DNA of 64,000 bases, from NCBI RefSeq assembly GCF_014195545.1, contig NZ_JACIBX010000013.1:28206-92205 (forward strand), in the 5' to 3' direction. Source of the stretch: Limimaricola variabilis. GTDB taxonomy: Bacteria > Pseudomonadota > Alphaproteobacteria > Rhodobacterales > Rhodobacteraceae. Positions 45,912 through 54,965 of the stretch are shown one piece after another. How positions within the stretch are numbered: the first letter of the stretch is position 1; each line of letters starts with the position of its first letter. The position numbers were made by a program, and so were the translations under genes. The notes under the pieces were generated by a model. That model was given only the letters and a program-made list of their open reading frames with translations. It did no database searches and was not told where the DNA came from.

Positions 45912-45958
45912 GCGCACGAGAAGTTCCGCACTACGAACAAATGTCAAGATGCGCACGA
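45910..45958. promoter_or_regulatory. Repeated CGCAC(TA)CGA elements between the IclR gene and pcaI
   Basis: ATGCGCACGA occurs at 45910-45919 and again at 45949-45958. A related CGCACTACGAAC lies between them (45927-45938). Three same-direction elements resemble the three-repeat operators of PcaU/PcaR-type regulators. Confidence 0.5.
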
Positions 45959-46038
45959 AACCTCTGGACCGGCGGGGGCCGTCCTTCCTAGGGATCGGGG
46001 CCAAGCGCCGCCGCGCGGCGGCCTGAGGAGGACAGGAT

Positions 46039-46746
46039 ATGGACAAGACGATAGGCGATGTCGCCGCCGCGGTGGCCGACATCCCCGACGGGGCGAGCGT
46101 GATGATCGGTGGCTTCGGCGGCTCGGGCGCGCCGATCGAGCTGATCCACGCGCTGATCGATCGCGGCCCGCGCGATCTGACGGTGATCAACAACAACGCC
46201 GGCAACGGCCGGATCGGCATCGCCGCGATGATCGATGCCGGCATGGTGCGCAAGATCATCTGCTCCTTTCCGAAGTCCAAGGATCCCCGCGCTTTTACCG
46301 AGGCCTATCTCGCTGGTCGGATCGAGCTGGAGCTGGTGCCGCAGGGCACTTTGGCCGAACGGATCCGCGCGGGCGGTGCAGGCATTCCCGCCTTCTACAC
46401 GCCAACCTCCTTCGGCACGGAGCTGGCGGCGGGCAAACCCACCGCGGAGTTCGACGGGCGCGGCTACGTGCAGGAGCGCTGGCTCAAGGCCGACTACGCG
46501 CTGGTCAAGGCCGAGATCGCCGATCGGCACGGCAACCTGGTCTATCGCAAGGCCGGCCGCAATTTCGGCCCGCTGATGTGCATGGCTGCCGCCACGACGA
46601 TCGTGCAGGCGACTCGCATCGTGGAGCCCGGCGCGATCGATCCCGAGCATGTCGTGACCCCGGGGCTCTTCGTCGACCGTGTGGTCGCGGTGCCGCATGC
46701 GCGCCAGGAAGAGGATCTCAACATCGAGGGGGCGGTCTACGCATGA
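46039..46746 (+). CDS. pcaI: 3-oxoadipate CoA-transferase subunit A
   Basis: Encodes 235 residues. Family I CoA-transferase alpha motifs: DGASVMIGGFGGSGAP near residue 17, VINNNAGNG at about residue 49, and AGIPAFYTPTSFGTELA at about residue 116, which is the PcaI/CatI form. GAGGAGGAC precedes the start. It transfers CoA from succinyl-CoA to 3-oxoadipate together with PcaJ. An acetoacetate or other 3-oxoacid transferase is the alternative, but the following thiolase and the PcaR-like regulator favour the oxoadipate route. Confidence 0.9.
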   Translation: MDKTIGDVAAAVADIPDGASVMIGGFGGSGAPIELIHALIDRGPRDLTVINNNAGNGRIGIAAMIDAGMVRKIICSFPKSKDPRAFTEAYLAGRIELELVPQGTLAERIRAGGAGIPAFYTPTSFGTELAAGKPTAEFDGRGYVQERWLKADYALVKAEIADRHGNLVYRKAGRNFGPLMCMAAATTIVQATRIVEPGAIDPEHVVTPGLFVDRVVAVPHARQEEDLNIEGAVYA

Positions 46747-47426
46747 GCGACATCGCGAACATCAAGCTGTCCAACGCGCAGATCGCCTGGCGCGCGGCGC
46801 AGGACATCGAGGACGGCTCTTACGTCAATCTCGGCATCGGGTTTCCCGAGATGGTGGCGCGCTACCAGGTCGCGGGGCGCAAGGCGATCTACCACACCGA
46901 GAACGGCATCCTCGACTTCGGCCCCGCGCCGGCGCCGGGGCAGGAGGACTGGGACCTGATCAACGCCGGCAAGAAGGCGGTGACGCTGAACCCGGGTGCC
47001 GCATTCTTCCACCACGCCGATAGCTTCGCCATGGTGCGCGGCGGCCATCTCGACGTGGCCATCCTCGGCGCCTTCGAGGTGGCCGAAAACGGCGATCTCG
47101 CGAATTGGAGCGTCGGCAAGAGCGGCGTGCCCGCGGTCGGCGGCGCGATGGATCTCGTGCATGGCGCCAAGCGTGTCGCGGTGATCACCGATCATGTCAC
47201 CAAGACCGGCGCGCCCAAGCTGGTGGAGCGCTGCTCGCTGCCGCTCACCGGGGTGGGCTGCGTGACGAGGGTCTACACCTCGCTGGCCGTGGTGGATATC
47301 GAGGGGGGCCGCTTCGTGCTGCGCGAGAAGCTCGCCGCGATCTCGCTGGGCGATCTACAGGCCGTGACCGGCGCGACGCTCAATCTCGACGGCCCCGTGG
47401 CCGACCTTATCGTTCCGGAGCTCTGA
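46743..47426 (+). CDS. pcaJ: 3-oxoadipate CoA-transferase subunit B
   Basis: Encodes 227 residues, started by ATGA overlap with pcaI. The catalytic glutamate is in IYHTENGILDFGPAP (about residue 55), and GGAMDLVHGAKRVAV is the usual later motif. It forms the active enzyme with PcaI in the cytoplasm. Confidence 0.92.
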   Translation: MSDIANIKLSNAQIAWRAAQDIEDGSYVNLGIGFPEMVARYQVAGRKAIYHTENGILDFGPAPAPGQEDWDLINAGKKAVTLNPGAAFFHHADSFAMVRGGHLDVAILGAFEVAENGDLANWSVGKSGVPAVGGAMDLVHGAKRVAVITDHVTKTGAPKLVERCSLPLTGVGCVTRVYTSLAVVDIEGGRFVLREKLAAISLGDLQAVTGATLNLDGPVADLIVPEL

Positions 47427-47427
47427 C

Positions 47428-48624
47428 ATGACCGATGCCTATATCTGTGACTACATTCGCACCCCCATCGGCCGCTATGGCGGCGCTTTGGCCGGGGTCC
47501 GTGCCGACGATCTCGGCGCTATCCCACTGCGCGCGCTGATGGCGCGCAACGCGGGTGTCGACTGGGACGCCGTCGACGAGGTGATCTATGGCTGCGCCAA
47601 CCAGGCGGGCGAGGACAACCGCAACGTTGCCCGGATGTCGGCCCTGCTCGCCGGTCTGCCGGTGACGGTGCCGGGCACCACGATGAACCGGCTCTGCGGC
47701 TCGGGCATGGACGCGGTGATCACCGCCGCGCGCGCTATCCGTGCCGGCGAGGCAGAGCTGATCGTCGCCGGCGGGGTCGAGAGCATGTCCCGCGCGCCCT
47801 TCGTGATGGGCAAGGCCGAAACCGCCTTCTCGCGTTCGGCCGAGATATTCGATACCACCATCGGCTGGCGCTTCGTCAACAAGCTGATGAAGGCGCAATA
47901 CGGCGTCGACTCGATGCCCGAGACCGCCGAGAACGTGGCCGAGGATTTCGCCATTTCGCGCGAGGATCAGGACGCCTTCGCGCTGCGCAGCCAGGTCAAG
48001 GCCGCTGAGGCCATCGCCTCGGGACGGCTGGCGCGCGAGATCACCCCGGTGGAGATCCCGCAGCGCAAGGGCGATCCGAAGATCGTCGACACCGACGAGC
48101 ATCCCCGCGCCACCTCGCTCGAGGCGTTGGCCAAGCTGCGCGCTCCGTTCCGCGAGGGCGGCTCGGTGACGGCGGGCAACGCCTCGGGCGTCAATGACGG
48201 AGCGGCGGCGCTCATTGTCGCTTCCGCTGCGGCGGCGAAGAAGCATGGGCTGACCCCGATCGCGCGTTTCCTCGGCGGTGCGACGGCGGGCGTCGCACCG
48301 CGCATCATGGGCTTCGGACCCGCGCCCGCTTCGAAGAAGCTGATGGCGCGGCTCGGGCTGACGCCGGACGACTTTGCGGTGATCGAGCTGAACGAGGCCT
48401 TCGCGAGCCAGGGGCTCGCCACGCTGCGTGATCTCGGCATCGCCGATGGCGACGCACGGGTGAACCGCAATGGCGGCGCCATCGCGCTCGGCCACCCGCT
48501 GGGCATGTCGGGTGCACGGATCACCGGCACCGCCGCGCTCGATCTGACATCGGGCGAGAAGTCGCTCTCGACCATGTGCATCGGCGTGGGCCAGGGTATC
48601 GCCGTGGCGCTCGAGGGCGTCTGA
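47428..48624 (+). CDS. pcaF: 3-oxoadipyl-CoA thiolase
   Basis: Encodes 398 residues, one base after pcaJ. Thiolase motifs: nucleophilic Cys in MNRLCGSGMDAV at about residue 90, VAGGVESMSRAPF, NEAFASQGLATL, NGGAIALGHPLGMSGAR with the catalytic His, and the second Cys in STMCIGVGQG. It splits 3-oxoadipyl-CoA into succinyl-CoA and acetyl-CoA, closing the beta-ketoadipate pathway. The earlier ring-cleavage genes are not in this window. Confidence 0.92.
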   Translation: MTDAYICDYIRTPIGRYGGALAGVRADDLGAIPLRALMARNAGVDWDAVDEVIYGCANQAGEDNRNVARMSALLAGLPVTVPGTTMNRLCGSGMDAVITAARAIRAGEAELIVAGGVESMSRAPFVMGKAETAFSRSAEIFDTTIGWRFVNKLMKAQYGVDSMPETAENVAEDFAISREDQDAFALRSQVKAAEAIASGRLAREITPVEIPQRKGDPKIVDTDEHPRATSLEALAKLRAPFREGGSVTAGNASGVNDGAAALIVASAAAAKKHGLTPIARFLGGATAGVAPRIMGFGPAPASKKLMARLGLTPDDFAVIELNEAFASQGLATLRDLGIADGDARVNRNGGAIALGHPLGMSGARITGTAALDLTSGEKSLSTMCIGVGQGIAVALEGV

Positions 48625-48642
48625 GACGTCCGCGGTCTAGGC

Positions 48643-48667
48643 GGCCGGACCCGCATCGGGTCCGGCC
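48643..48667 (+). terminator. Terminator hairpin of the pcaIJF operon
   Basis: GGCCGGACCCG-CAT-CGGGTCCGGCC is a perfect 11-bp stem with a 3-base loop, 18 bases after pcaF. There is no T tract. Confidence 0.7.
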
Positions 48668-48901
48668 GTCCACTCTCACGCTGCGCCGGTGGCGCCGATA
48701 AGCAGCACGACCCCGAGCCGCTGCGAAACCGTCGCGCCACCGTCGAAAGCGTCCTTGCCGCCTTTGTTGAGCCTTGTGACGACGGAGCTGCATCTGCTCC
48801 TCGATGGCCGGGCGCTTGCCCGATTGGCAGGAGGTTGTATCACGGTGGGCAAGCGCGCCGGGTTGGCCTCCCCCGCTCCGGGCGCCGAGGAGGAGACCCA
48901 G

Positions 48902-50191
48902 ATGACCGCCTTGCCCGATGCCGTCACCGAGCCGAGCCGTTTCCTGCGCCATCTGTTCGATGCCGCGGTGGCGCGCGCCGATCCGATGCGGGTGGTGCCC
49001 GAACACCTGCCGCCGCGCCCCGAAGGGCGTCTGGTGGTCATCGGCGCGGGTCAGGCCAGCGCGCGGATGGCCGAGGCGGTCGAGGCCGTCTATGGCCCCT
49101 GCGAGGGGCTGGTGCTGACCCGCTACGGCTATGCCCGGCCCTGCAAGGGGATCGAGATCGTCGAGGCGGCGCATCCGGTCCCCGACCAGGCGGGACTCGA
49201 AGCGACGGCGCGAATGTTGGAACTGGTGTCGGGGCTGGGTTCCGAGGACACCGTGCTTGCGCTGATCTCGGGCGGCGGCTCGGCCCTGCTTTGCGCGCCG
49301 GTGGAGGGGCTGACGCTCGAGGACAAGCAGGCGGTGAACCGTGCTCTCTTGACTTCGGGCGCGCCAATCTCGGCGATGAACGTGGTACGCAAGCATCTCA
49401 GCCGGGTGAAGGGCGGGCAGCTCGGGGCAGCCTGCGCGCCGGCGCGGCTGCTGACGCTGGTGATCTCGGACGTGCCCGGTGACGACCCGGCCGAGATCGC
49501 CTCGGGTCCGACCGTGGCCGATCGCTCCACCCCGGCGCAGGCGCTCGAGATCATCGACCGCTGGAAGATCGCTCTGCCGGAAGCGGCCCGCGCCGCGATC
49601 GCCGCGGCCAGACCCGGTGACGGCCCGGTGCCGCCAGGCGATCCGCGGCTGGCGCGGGCCGAAACCCGGATCGTCGCCGCGCCTGCGCAATCGCTCGCGG
49701 TGGCGGAGGAACTGGCATGTGCGGCAGGCTGCGAGGTGCGAATGCTCGGCGATGCGCTCGAGGGTGAGGCGCGTGAGCTGGCGCGGAGCCAAGCCCACAT
49801 GGCTCGCGACATCGCCGCCGATATGGCGCCCGGTGATAAGCCGGTGTTGCTGCTGTCGGGCGGCGAATGCACCGTGACGCGTCGCGGCGGCGGGCGCGGC
49901 GGGCCGAATGCGGAATTTACGTTGGCGGCGGCTATCGAACTGGCGGGCCATCCGCGTGTTCATTTGCTCGCCTGCGACACCGATGGGGTGGATGGCGCCG
50001 ACGAGGTGGCGGGGGCTTGTGTCGGTCCGGATACGCTCGACCCGCTCGGCTTCGATGCCGCTTGCCACGCGCTCGACGACAATGATGCGCATGGCTTCTT
50101 CGAGAAGGTCGGTGCGCAGGTGGTCACGGGGCCAACCCTGACTAACGTCAATGATTTCCGCGCCCTTCTGGTGCTGCCGCCCGAGGTCTGA
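48902..50191 (+). CDS. Glycerate 2-kinase (GckA/TtuD, MOFRL family)
   Basis: Encodes 429 residues from the ATG at 48902, with GAGGAGGAG upstream. Motifs of the family: RLVVIGAGQASARMAEAVE at about residue 41, ALISGGGSALLCAP at about 120, NVVRKHLSRVKGGQLG at about 161, and the C-terminal MOFRL segment CDTDGVDGADEVAGACVG. It phosphorylates D-glycerate to 2-phosphoglycerate. Older annotations call such proteins hydroxypyruvate reductase. It precedes a DeoR regulator and an MFS carrier on the same strand, a likely small sugar-acid utilisation unit. Confidence 0.88.
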   Translation: MTALPDAVTEPSRFLRHLFDAAVARADPMRVVPEHLPPRPEGRLVVIGAGQASARMAEAVEAVYGPCEGLVLTRYGYARPCKGIEIVEAAHPVPDQAGLEATARMLELVSGLGSEDTVLALISGGGSALLCAPVEGLTLEDKQAVNRALLTSGAPISAMNVVRKHLSRVKGGQLGAACAPARLLTLVISDVPGDDPAEIASGPTVADRSTPAQALEIIDRWKIALPEAARAAIAAARPGDGPVPPGDPRLARAETRIVAAPAQSLAVAEELACAAGCEVRMLGDALEGEARELARSQAHMARDIAADMAPGDKPVLLLSGGECTVTRRGGGRGGPNAEFTLAAAIELAGHPRVHLLACDTDGVDGADEVAGACVGPDTLDPLGFDAACHALDDNDAHGFFEKVGAQVVTGPTLTNVNDFRALLVLPPEV

Positions 50192-50233
50192 GGCGCCGGT
50201 CGGCAGGCAGCAGTCGCACACGTCGGGTACAAT

Positions 50234-50280
50234 CTTGCAGAATCATTGCAAGATGCTGCAGAAATCTGCAAGGAGCTGCA
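50234..50280. promoter_or_regulatory. Five TGCA motifs phased at 10-11 bp upstream of the DeoR gene
   Basis: TGCA occurs at 50236, 50247, 50257, 50267 and 50277 (start positions). The spacing is 11, 10, 10 and 10 bp, so all lie on one face of the helix. Within this, CTTGCA-N7-TGCAAG (50234-50252) and TGCAG-AAAT-CTGCA (50257-50270) are perfect inverted repeats. It is a likely multi-site operator for the DeoR protein encoded just downstream. Confidence 0.6.
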
Positions 50281-50302
50281 TATTGGTGGTGCCGGAGGTG
50301 TC

Positions 50303-51064
50303 ATGGACGGAGATCATCAGGGCCCTGAACTGCGGCGGGACGCGATCAGGGCACGCCTCGACCGGGGCGCGCCGCTGTCGCTCGTGGATGCCGCGCGTGA
50401 TTTCGGCGTGTCGGTCGACACGGTCCGACGTGACCTGAAGGCGCTCGAGGCCGAGGGCCGGGCGCGCTACATCCGCGGCGGAGCGCTGCCCGTGGCCCGG
50501 CCGGTGCGCCCGACCCTCGAACGGCTAGCCATCACTGATGCGATGGCCGAACGGCTCGCCGCCGCGGCGTTGCCCCTGATCGAGGACGGCATGGTGATCG
50601 CCCTCGATGGCGGGACGAGCGTGCTGGCACTGGCGCAACGCCTGCCGTCGCTGCCCGGCGCCCTTGTCGTTACGCCCTCGCCCGCAGTGGCGCTGGCCTG
50701 TCTCGCGGGGGGCATCCCGACCCGGATATTGGGCGGGCGTCTCTCTGAAGCGGGGGCCATCGCCGTTGGATCGGACACGGTCGAGGCGTTTGCCAACGTC
50801 GCGGTCGACATCGCCTTTCTCGGGGCCTGCGGGCTCGACGCCGATTTCGGGTTGAGCGCGGACGACGCGGACGAGGCGCATACCAAGCGCGCGATGATCG
50901 CCGCCAGCCACCGCGCCGTGGTCCTGGCCGACAGCGCCAAGATCGGCCGCCGCGCGCGGCACCGCGTCGTCGGCTGTGACGCGCTGCGGATTCTCGTCAC
51001 CGATGCTGATGCGCGCGCGACGGCGACGCTGGCCGAAACCGGAATGGAGATCCTCAATGCCTGA
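50303..51064 (+). CDS. DeoR-family transcriptional regulator
   Basis: Encodes 253 residues from the ATG at 50303 (GGAGGTG upstream; the frame is open further back but through the phased repeats). An N-terminal DeoR helix-turn-helix (LVDAARDFGVSVDTVRRDLKALEAEGRARYIRGGA, key DTVRRDL) is followed by the sugar-phosphate-binding domain with ALDGGTSVLALA, GACGLDADFGLS and VVLADSAKIG. It probably represses the glycerate kinase/MFS unit. It overlaps the next gene by 8 bases. Confidence 0.88.
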   Translation: MDGDHQGPELRRDAIRARLDRGAPLSLVDAARDFGVSVDTVRRDLKALEAEGRARYIRGGALPVARPVRPTLERLAITDAMAERLAAAALPLIEDGMVIALDGGTSVLALAQRLPSLPGALVVTPSPAVALACLAGGIPTRILGGRLSEAGAIAVGSDTVEAFANVAVDIAFLGACGLDADFGLSADDADEAHTKRAMIAASHRAVVLADSAKIGRRARHRVVGCDALRILVTDADARATATLAETGMEILNA

Positions 51065-52214
51065 CCTCGTCACCCCATGGCGAGCCGTGGCCGCGGCCTT
51101 CGCGCTCAACGGCGTGCTGCTGGGCTGCTGGGCCTCGCGTGTGCCGGCGGTCGCCGCCAATTTCGGTTTGGGCGAAGGCGGGCTCGGCCTGCTTCTCTTG
51201 GTCATGGGGGTGGGCGCGCTGGTTTCCTTTCCCATGGCTGGAAAGCTGGCTGACCGCTTCGGCGCGGTGCGGGTTACGCGCTGGATCGCTGCCGCCTACT
51301 TGGTCTCGATCATGCTGGTGGGGGTGGCGCCGGTGGTGCCGGCGCTGGCCTTCGCGTTGTTTCTGTTCGGCATGTCGCACGGCGCGATGGACGTGACGAT
51401 GAACGCCTGGGCGGCTGAGGTGGAGCGTCACATGGGCCGATCCGTGATGTCGTCCTTTCACGCGATGTGGAGCCTTGGCGCCGGTCTCGGCGCGGCCGGC
51501 GGCTTTGCCGCAACCAGCCTCGACGCGCCGGTGGCGCTGCATTTCATCGCCGCGCCGATCCTGGCGGCACTGCTGTTCGGACCGTTCCTGCGGATCGACT
51601 GGACCTCGCGGACCCGGAGCGGCGGTGCCGGTGATCCGGTCTTTGCCTTTCCGCGCGGCGCCTTGGTGCTGGTCGGCCTGATCGCACTGGGGGCCGGTTT
51701 GGGCGAGGGCGCTGCGGTGGACTGGAGCGCGGTGTTCCTCTCCGAGGTACTCGGCGCCAGCGAGAACGGCGCGACGCTCGGCTACGCCGTGTTCTCGGTG
51801 ACGATGGTGGCGATGCGGCTCTGCGTCGATCGGTTGATCACGCGGCATGGTCCGCGCCGCGTGGCACTGGCGAGCGGCCTGCTCGCCGCGTCGGGCTACC
51901 TGCTTTGCGCGACGGCCGCGGCGTTGCCGATGGCGCTTCTGGGCTTCGTGCTGATGGGCATGGGCTACGCCGCGGTGATCCCGCTCGCCTTCAGCCGCGC
52001 CGCCGCCGACCCCGAAATCCCGCCAGGGCAGGCGATCGCCTCGGTCGCAACGCTGGCCTACGGCGCGATGCTGATCGGTCCGCCGGCGATCGGCTTCATC
52101 GCCGACATTGCATCCCTGCGGCTGTCCTTCGTGCTGGTGGCGCTGTTCGCCCTTCTGATCGCGGCGCTGTCGCCCGTGCTCGGACGCCGCCGCCCGGAGG
52201 TGCAGGCGGCATGA
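51057..52214 (+). CDS. MFS transporter (YbjJ-like)
   Basis: Encodes 385 residues with twelve membrane helices. The N-terminal GCWASRVPAVAANFGLGEGGLG and the signature GKLADRFGAVRVTR after helix 2 are those of the YbjJ-like group of the major facilitator superfamily. It starts inside the 3' end of the DeoR gene, so the two are co-translated. The substrate is unknown; a sugar acid would fit the glycerate kinase. Confidence 0.85.
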   Translation: MPDLVTPWRAVAAAFALNGVLLGCWASRVPAVAANFGLGEGGLGLLLLVMGVGALVSFPMAGKLADRFGAVRVTRWIAAAYLVSIMLVGVAPVVPALAFALFLFGMSHGAMDVTMNAWAAEVERHMGRSVMSSFHAMWSLGAGLGAAGGFAATSLDAPVALHFIAAPILAALLFGPFLRIDWTSRTRSGGAGDPVFAFPRGALVLVGLIALGAGLGEGAAVDWSAVFLSEVLGASENGATLGYAVFSVTMVAMRLCVDRLITRHGPRRVALASGLLAASGYLLCATAAALPMALLGFVLMGMGYAAVIPLAFSRAAADPEIPPGQAIASVATLAYGAMLIGPPAIGFIADIASLRLSFVLVALFALLIAALSPVLGRRRPEVQAA

Positions 52215-52222
52215 CGGCCGAA

Positions 52223-52248
52223 CGGGCCCGGCCTTAGCCGGCGGCCCG
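52223..52248. terminator. Possible convergent terminator overlapping the SulP stop
   Basis: CGGGCC-CGGC-CTTA-GCCG-GC-GGCCCG folds with a 2-base bulge in the gap between two converging genes, and includes the SulP stop codon. Confidence 0.35.
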
Positions 52249-53988
52249 CTCGGACGGCTCCGCGGGAGGTGCTGCCTTGGCCAGCTTGCAGGCCGCTTCG
52301 TGTTGGCTGAGAAACACCTCGCCGGTCAGTTCGTCGAGGAAATGGCTGCGCTTCAGGCGGTCCATCACCGGTCCCTTCACCTCGCTCAGATGCAGGCGGA
52401 CGCCCGCGTCGTGCAGCCGGGTGTTGATCGCCTCGAGCGACTCCAACGCCGAGAGATCGATCGCGTTGACCGCCGGGAACATCAGTACGACGTCCGTGAG
52501 TTCGGGCTTGTCGGCCGCGTAGTTCGACAGCTGGTCCTCGAGATAGCGGGCGTTCGGGAAGTAGAGGCTTTCATCGACGCGCAGTGTCAGCACATGCGGC
52601 TGGGTTTCGACCTCGTGGCGCAGCACGTTGCGGAAATGCTCGGTGCCCGGCACTCGGCCGACCACCGCCATGTGCGGGCGCGAGGTCTTGTAGAGATGCA
52701 CGAGGATCGAGGTGACCACGCCCGCGGTGACGCCGACCTCGACACCGAACACCAGTGTCAGCAGGATCGTCGCCGAGACGGCGGCGAAATCGGCGCGGCT
52801 GAAGGCCCAGGCGCGTTTCAGGATCGAGAAATCGACGAGGCTCAGCACGGCCACGATGATCGTGGCGGCCAGCGTCGCCTTGGGCAGGTAGTGGATCAGC
52901 GGCGTCAGGAATAGCGCGGCCAGCGCGAGGCCAAGGGCGGTGAAAGCCCCGGCGGCGGGGGTCTCGGCCCCGGCATCGTAGTTCACCACCGAGCGCGAGA
53001 AGCCCCCCGTCACCGGGAAGCCGCCCGTGAAGGCCGCGCCGAGATTGGCGGTGCCGAGACCGATCAGTTCCTGGTCGGGGTCGATGCGCTGACGCTTCTT
53101 GGCGGCCAGCGTCTGCGCGACCGAGATCGACTCCACGAAACCGATGATCGAAATCAGCATCGCCGGGATGAAGAGCTGCGAAATCAGCGACGGGGAAAGG
53201 GAGGGCAGGGTGAGCGGCGGCAGGCTTTGCGGCACCTCGCCGACGATGGCGACGCCGCGTTCGCCCAGATCGAACAGCCAGACCGCCAGTGTCGTGGCGA
53301 CGATGGCTAGGACGGGGCCGGTCTTGGCACCGATGTCGGCCATGCGCGGGCCAAGGCCGATACGGCGCAACAGCGGCTTCAACCCCTTGCGGACCCAGAA
53401 CAGGAACGCGGTGGCAGAGACGCCGAGCACGACGGTGATCAAGTTGGTCTCGCCCACATGCGCCCAAAGCCCATCGAGTATCTCGATCAGCGTGTGGCCT
53501 TCGCCCTGAATGCCAAGGATGTGGCGCAGCTGGCTCGCCGCGATCAGGATGCCGGACGCCGTGATGAAGCCCGCGATCACCGGGTGCGACAGGAAGTTGG
53601 CGAGAAAGCCGAGGCGGAACAGCCCCAGCGCCAGCAGCATCGCGCCCGACAGGAAGGCGAGCGTCAGCGCCGCGGCGACGTAGCCCACCGTGCCGCTCTC
53701 GGCGATGTTGCCCACCGCCGCCGCCGTCATCAGCGACACCACCGCGACCGGGCCCACCGCCAATGCGCGCGAGGTGCCGAAGATCGCGTAGAGCACGATC
53801 GGCGCGATCGAGGCATAGATCCCGGCCTCGGGCGGCATGCCGGCAAGCAGCGCGTAGGCCAGCGACTGCGGGATCAGCATGATCGTCACGATCACGGCGG
53901 CGACCATGTCGCCGGTGAAGGTGGAGCGGTCGTAACGCCGTCCCCAGTTGAGGATCGGCAAATAGCGCGACAGCGGGGGCATGGTCAT
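52234..53988 (-). CDS. SulP-family anion transporter with STAS domain
   Basis: Encodes 584 residues from the ATG at 53988. About 12-14 helices are followed by a cytoplasmic STAS domain (about residues 440-555, with VVLMFPAVNAIDLSALESLEAI). SulP motifs: LIPQSLAYALLAGMPPEAGIYAS at about residue 40, VTGGFSRSVVNYDAGAETPAAG at about 340. Family substrates include sulfate, sulfite-type anions and bicarbonate. As last gene of a sulfide/persulfide operon, it is likely to move sulfate or sulfite. It follows the metallohydrolase after a hairpin. Confidence 0.88.
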   Translation of the reverse strand: MTMPPLSRYLPILNWGRRYDRSTFTGDMVAAVIVTIMLIPQSLAYALLAGMPPEAGIYASIAPIVLYAIFGTSRALAVGPVAVVSLMTAAAVGNIAESGTVGYVAAALTLAFLSGAMLLALGLFRLGFLANFLSHPVIAGFITASGILIAASQLRHILGIQGEGHTLIEILDGLWAHVGETNLITVVLGVSATAFLFWVRKGLKPLLRRIGLGPRMADIGAKTGPVLAIVATTLAVWLFDLGERGVAIVGEVPQSLPPLTLPSLSPSLISQLFIPAMLISIIGFVESISVAQTLAAKKRQRIDPDQELIGLGTANLGAAFTGGFPVTGGFSRSVVNYDAGAETPAAGAFTALGLALAALFLTPLIHYLPKATLAATIIVAVLSLVDFSILKRAWAFSRADFAAVSATILLTLVFGVEVGVTAGVVTSILVHLYKTSRPHMAVVGRVPGTEHFRNVLRHEVETQPHVLTLRVDESLYFPNARYLEDQLSNYAADKPELTDVVLMFPAVNAIDLSALESLEAINTRLHDAGVRLHLSEVKGPVMDRLKRSHFLDELTGEVFLSQHEAACKLAKAAPPAEPSERAAG

Positions 53989-54020
53989 CCGTATCCGTCC
54001 GGTCTTTGGGGGAAGGAAAG

Positions 54021-54042
54021 CGGGCGGCCCGTGGGCCGCCCG
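54021..54042 (-). terminator. Intercistronic hairpin between the persulfide-dioxygenase-like gene and SulP
   Basis: CGGGCGGCC-CGTG-GGCCGCCCG is a perfect 9-bp stem in the 59-base gap. It may lower SulP expression relative to the upstream genes. Confidence 0.55.
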
Positions 54043-54047
54043 AAAGC

Positions 54048-54965
54048 TCAATCGAAGCGGTTCACCGGCAGCTTCAGGTAGTGGTTGCCGTCATCCTCGG
54101 CCGGGGGCAGCCGCCCGCCGCGCAGGTTGATCTGCAGCGCGGCGAGGATGCGGTTCGGCAGCGCCAGCGTCTTGTCGCGGGTCTGACGGCGCTCAATGAA
54201 GGCTTCGCGCTCGGTGCCATCCTTGACGTGGATGTTGTGCGCGCGGTGCTCGTCGACCGTGGCCTCCCACATCGGCTCCTTGCGCTCCTTGGTGCCGTAG
54301 TCATGGCCGACATTGAGGCGGGTGTTTCCCGGCAGGGCGAGGATGTCCTGGATCGAGTCCCACAGCTCGGCGGTCTTGCCGCCCGGGAAATCCGAGCGCG
54401 AGGTACCGGCGTCGGGATGCATCAGCGTGTCATGCACGAAGGCCGCATCGCCGCAGACATAGGTGATCGAGCCCAGCGTGTGACCGGGCGAGAGCATCAC
54501 GCGCGCGTCCAGCTCACCGATCTTGAAGGTCTCGCCCTCCTCGAACAGGTGGTCGAAATCACGGTTCGCGTCGAAGGCGTCGGGCAGGTTGTAGATGTCG
54601 GCCCAGATCTTGGCGATCTCGGGTACCAGCGCGCCGATCGCGTTGGGGGCGCCGGTGCGCTCCTTGAGGTGCGCCGAGGCCATGACGTGATCGGCATGGG
54701 GGTGGGTGTCGAGCACCCATTGCACCTTCAGGTCGTTGTCGCGCACGATGTCGAGGACCTGATCCATGCTCTCGGTGGAGAAACGGTAGTTCTTGGGATC
54801 GAAGTTCCAGACCACGTCGATCAGCGCCGCCTGACGGGTCTTGGGGTCGGCACAGATATACTGGATCGACCCGGTGTCGGGCTCGTAGATGCCCCAGACA
54901 TCGGGGCTGCCTTCGCCGGTCGAGGGCGAATGGCGGACGACGCGGCTCTTGAGGGGGTCGGTCAT
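54048..54965 (-). CDS. blh: MBL-fold persulfide-dioxygenase-like enzyme (Blh/ETHE1 type)
   Basis: Encodes 305 residues. The metallo-beta-lactamase motif THPHADHVMAS is at about residue 87, with later ligands SPGHTLGS, FVHDTLMHPDAGTSRSDFPGG and NVGHDYG. The region DAGTSRSDFPGG is typical of persulfide dioxygenases, which oxidise glutathione persulfide to sulfite. It starts by ATGA overlap with a YeeE-half protein and lies in an operon opposite a SqrR/BigR-type regulator, the known setting of blh. A cytoplasmic iron enzyme. The C-terminal 60 residues are specific to this subgroup. Confidence 0.88.
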   Translation of the reverse strand: MTDPLKSRVVRHSPSTGEGSPDVWGIYEPDTGSIQYICADPKTRQAALIDVVWNFDPKNYRFSTESMDQVLDIVRDNDLKVQWVLDTHPHADHVMASAHLKERTGAPNAIGALVPEIAKIWADIYNLPDAFDANRDFDHLFEEGETFKIGELDARVMLSPGHTLGSITYVCGDAAFVHDTLMHPDAGTSRSDFPGGKTAELWDSIQDILALPGNTRLNVGHDYGTKERKEPMWEATVDEHRAHNIHVKDGTEREAFIERRQTRDKTLALPNRILAALQINLRGGRLPPAEDDGNHYLKLPVNRFD

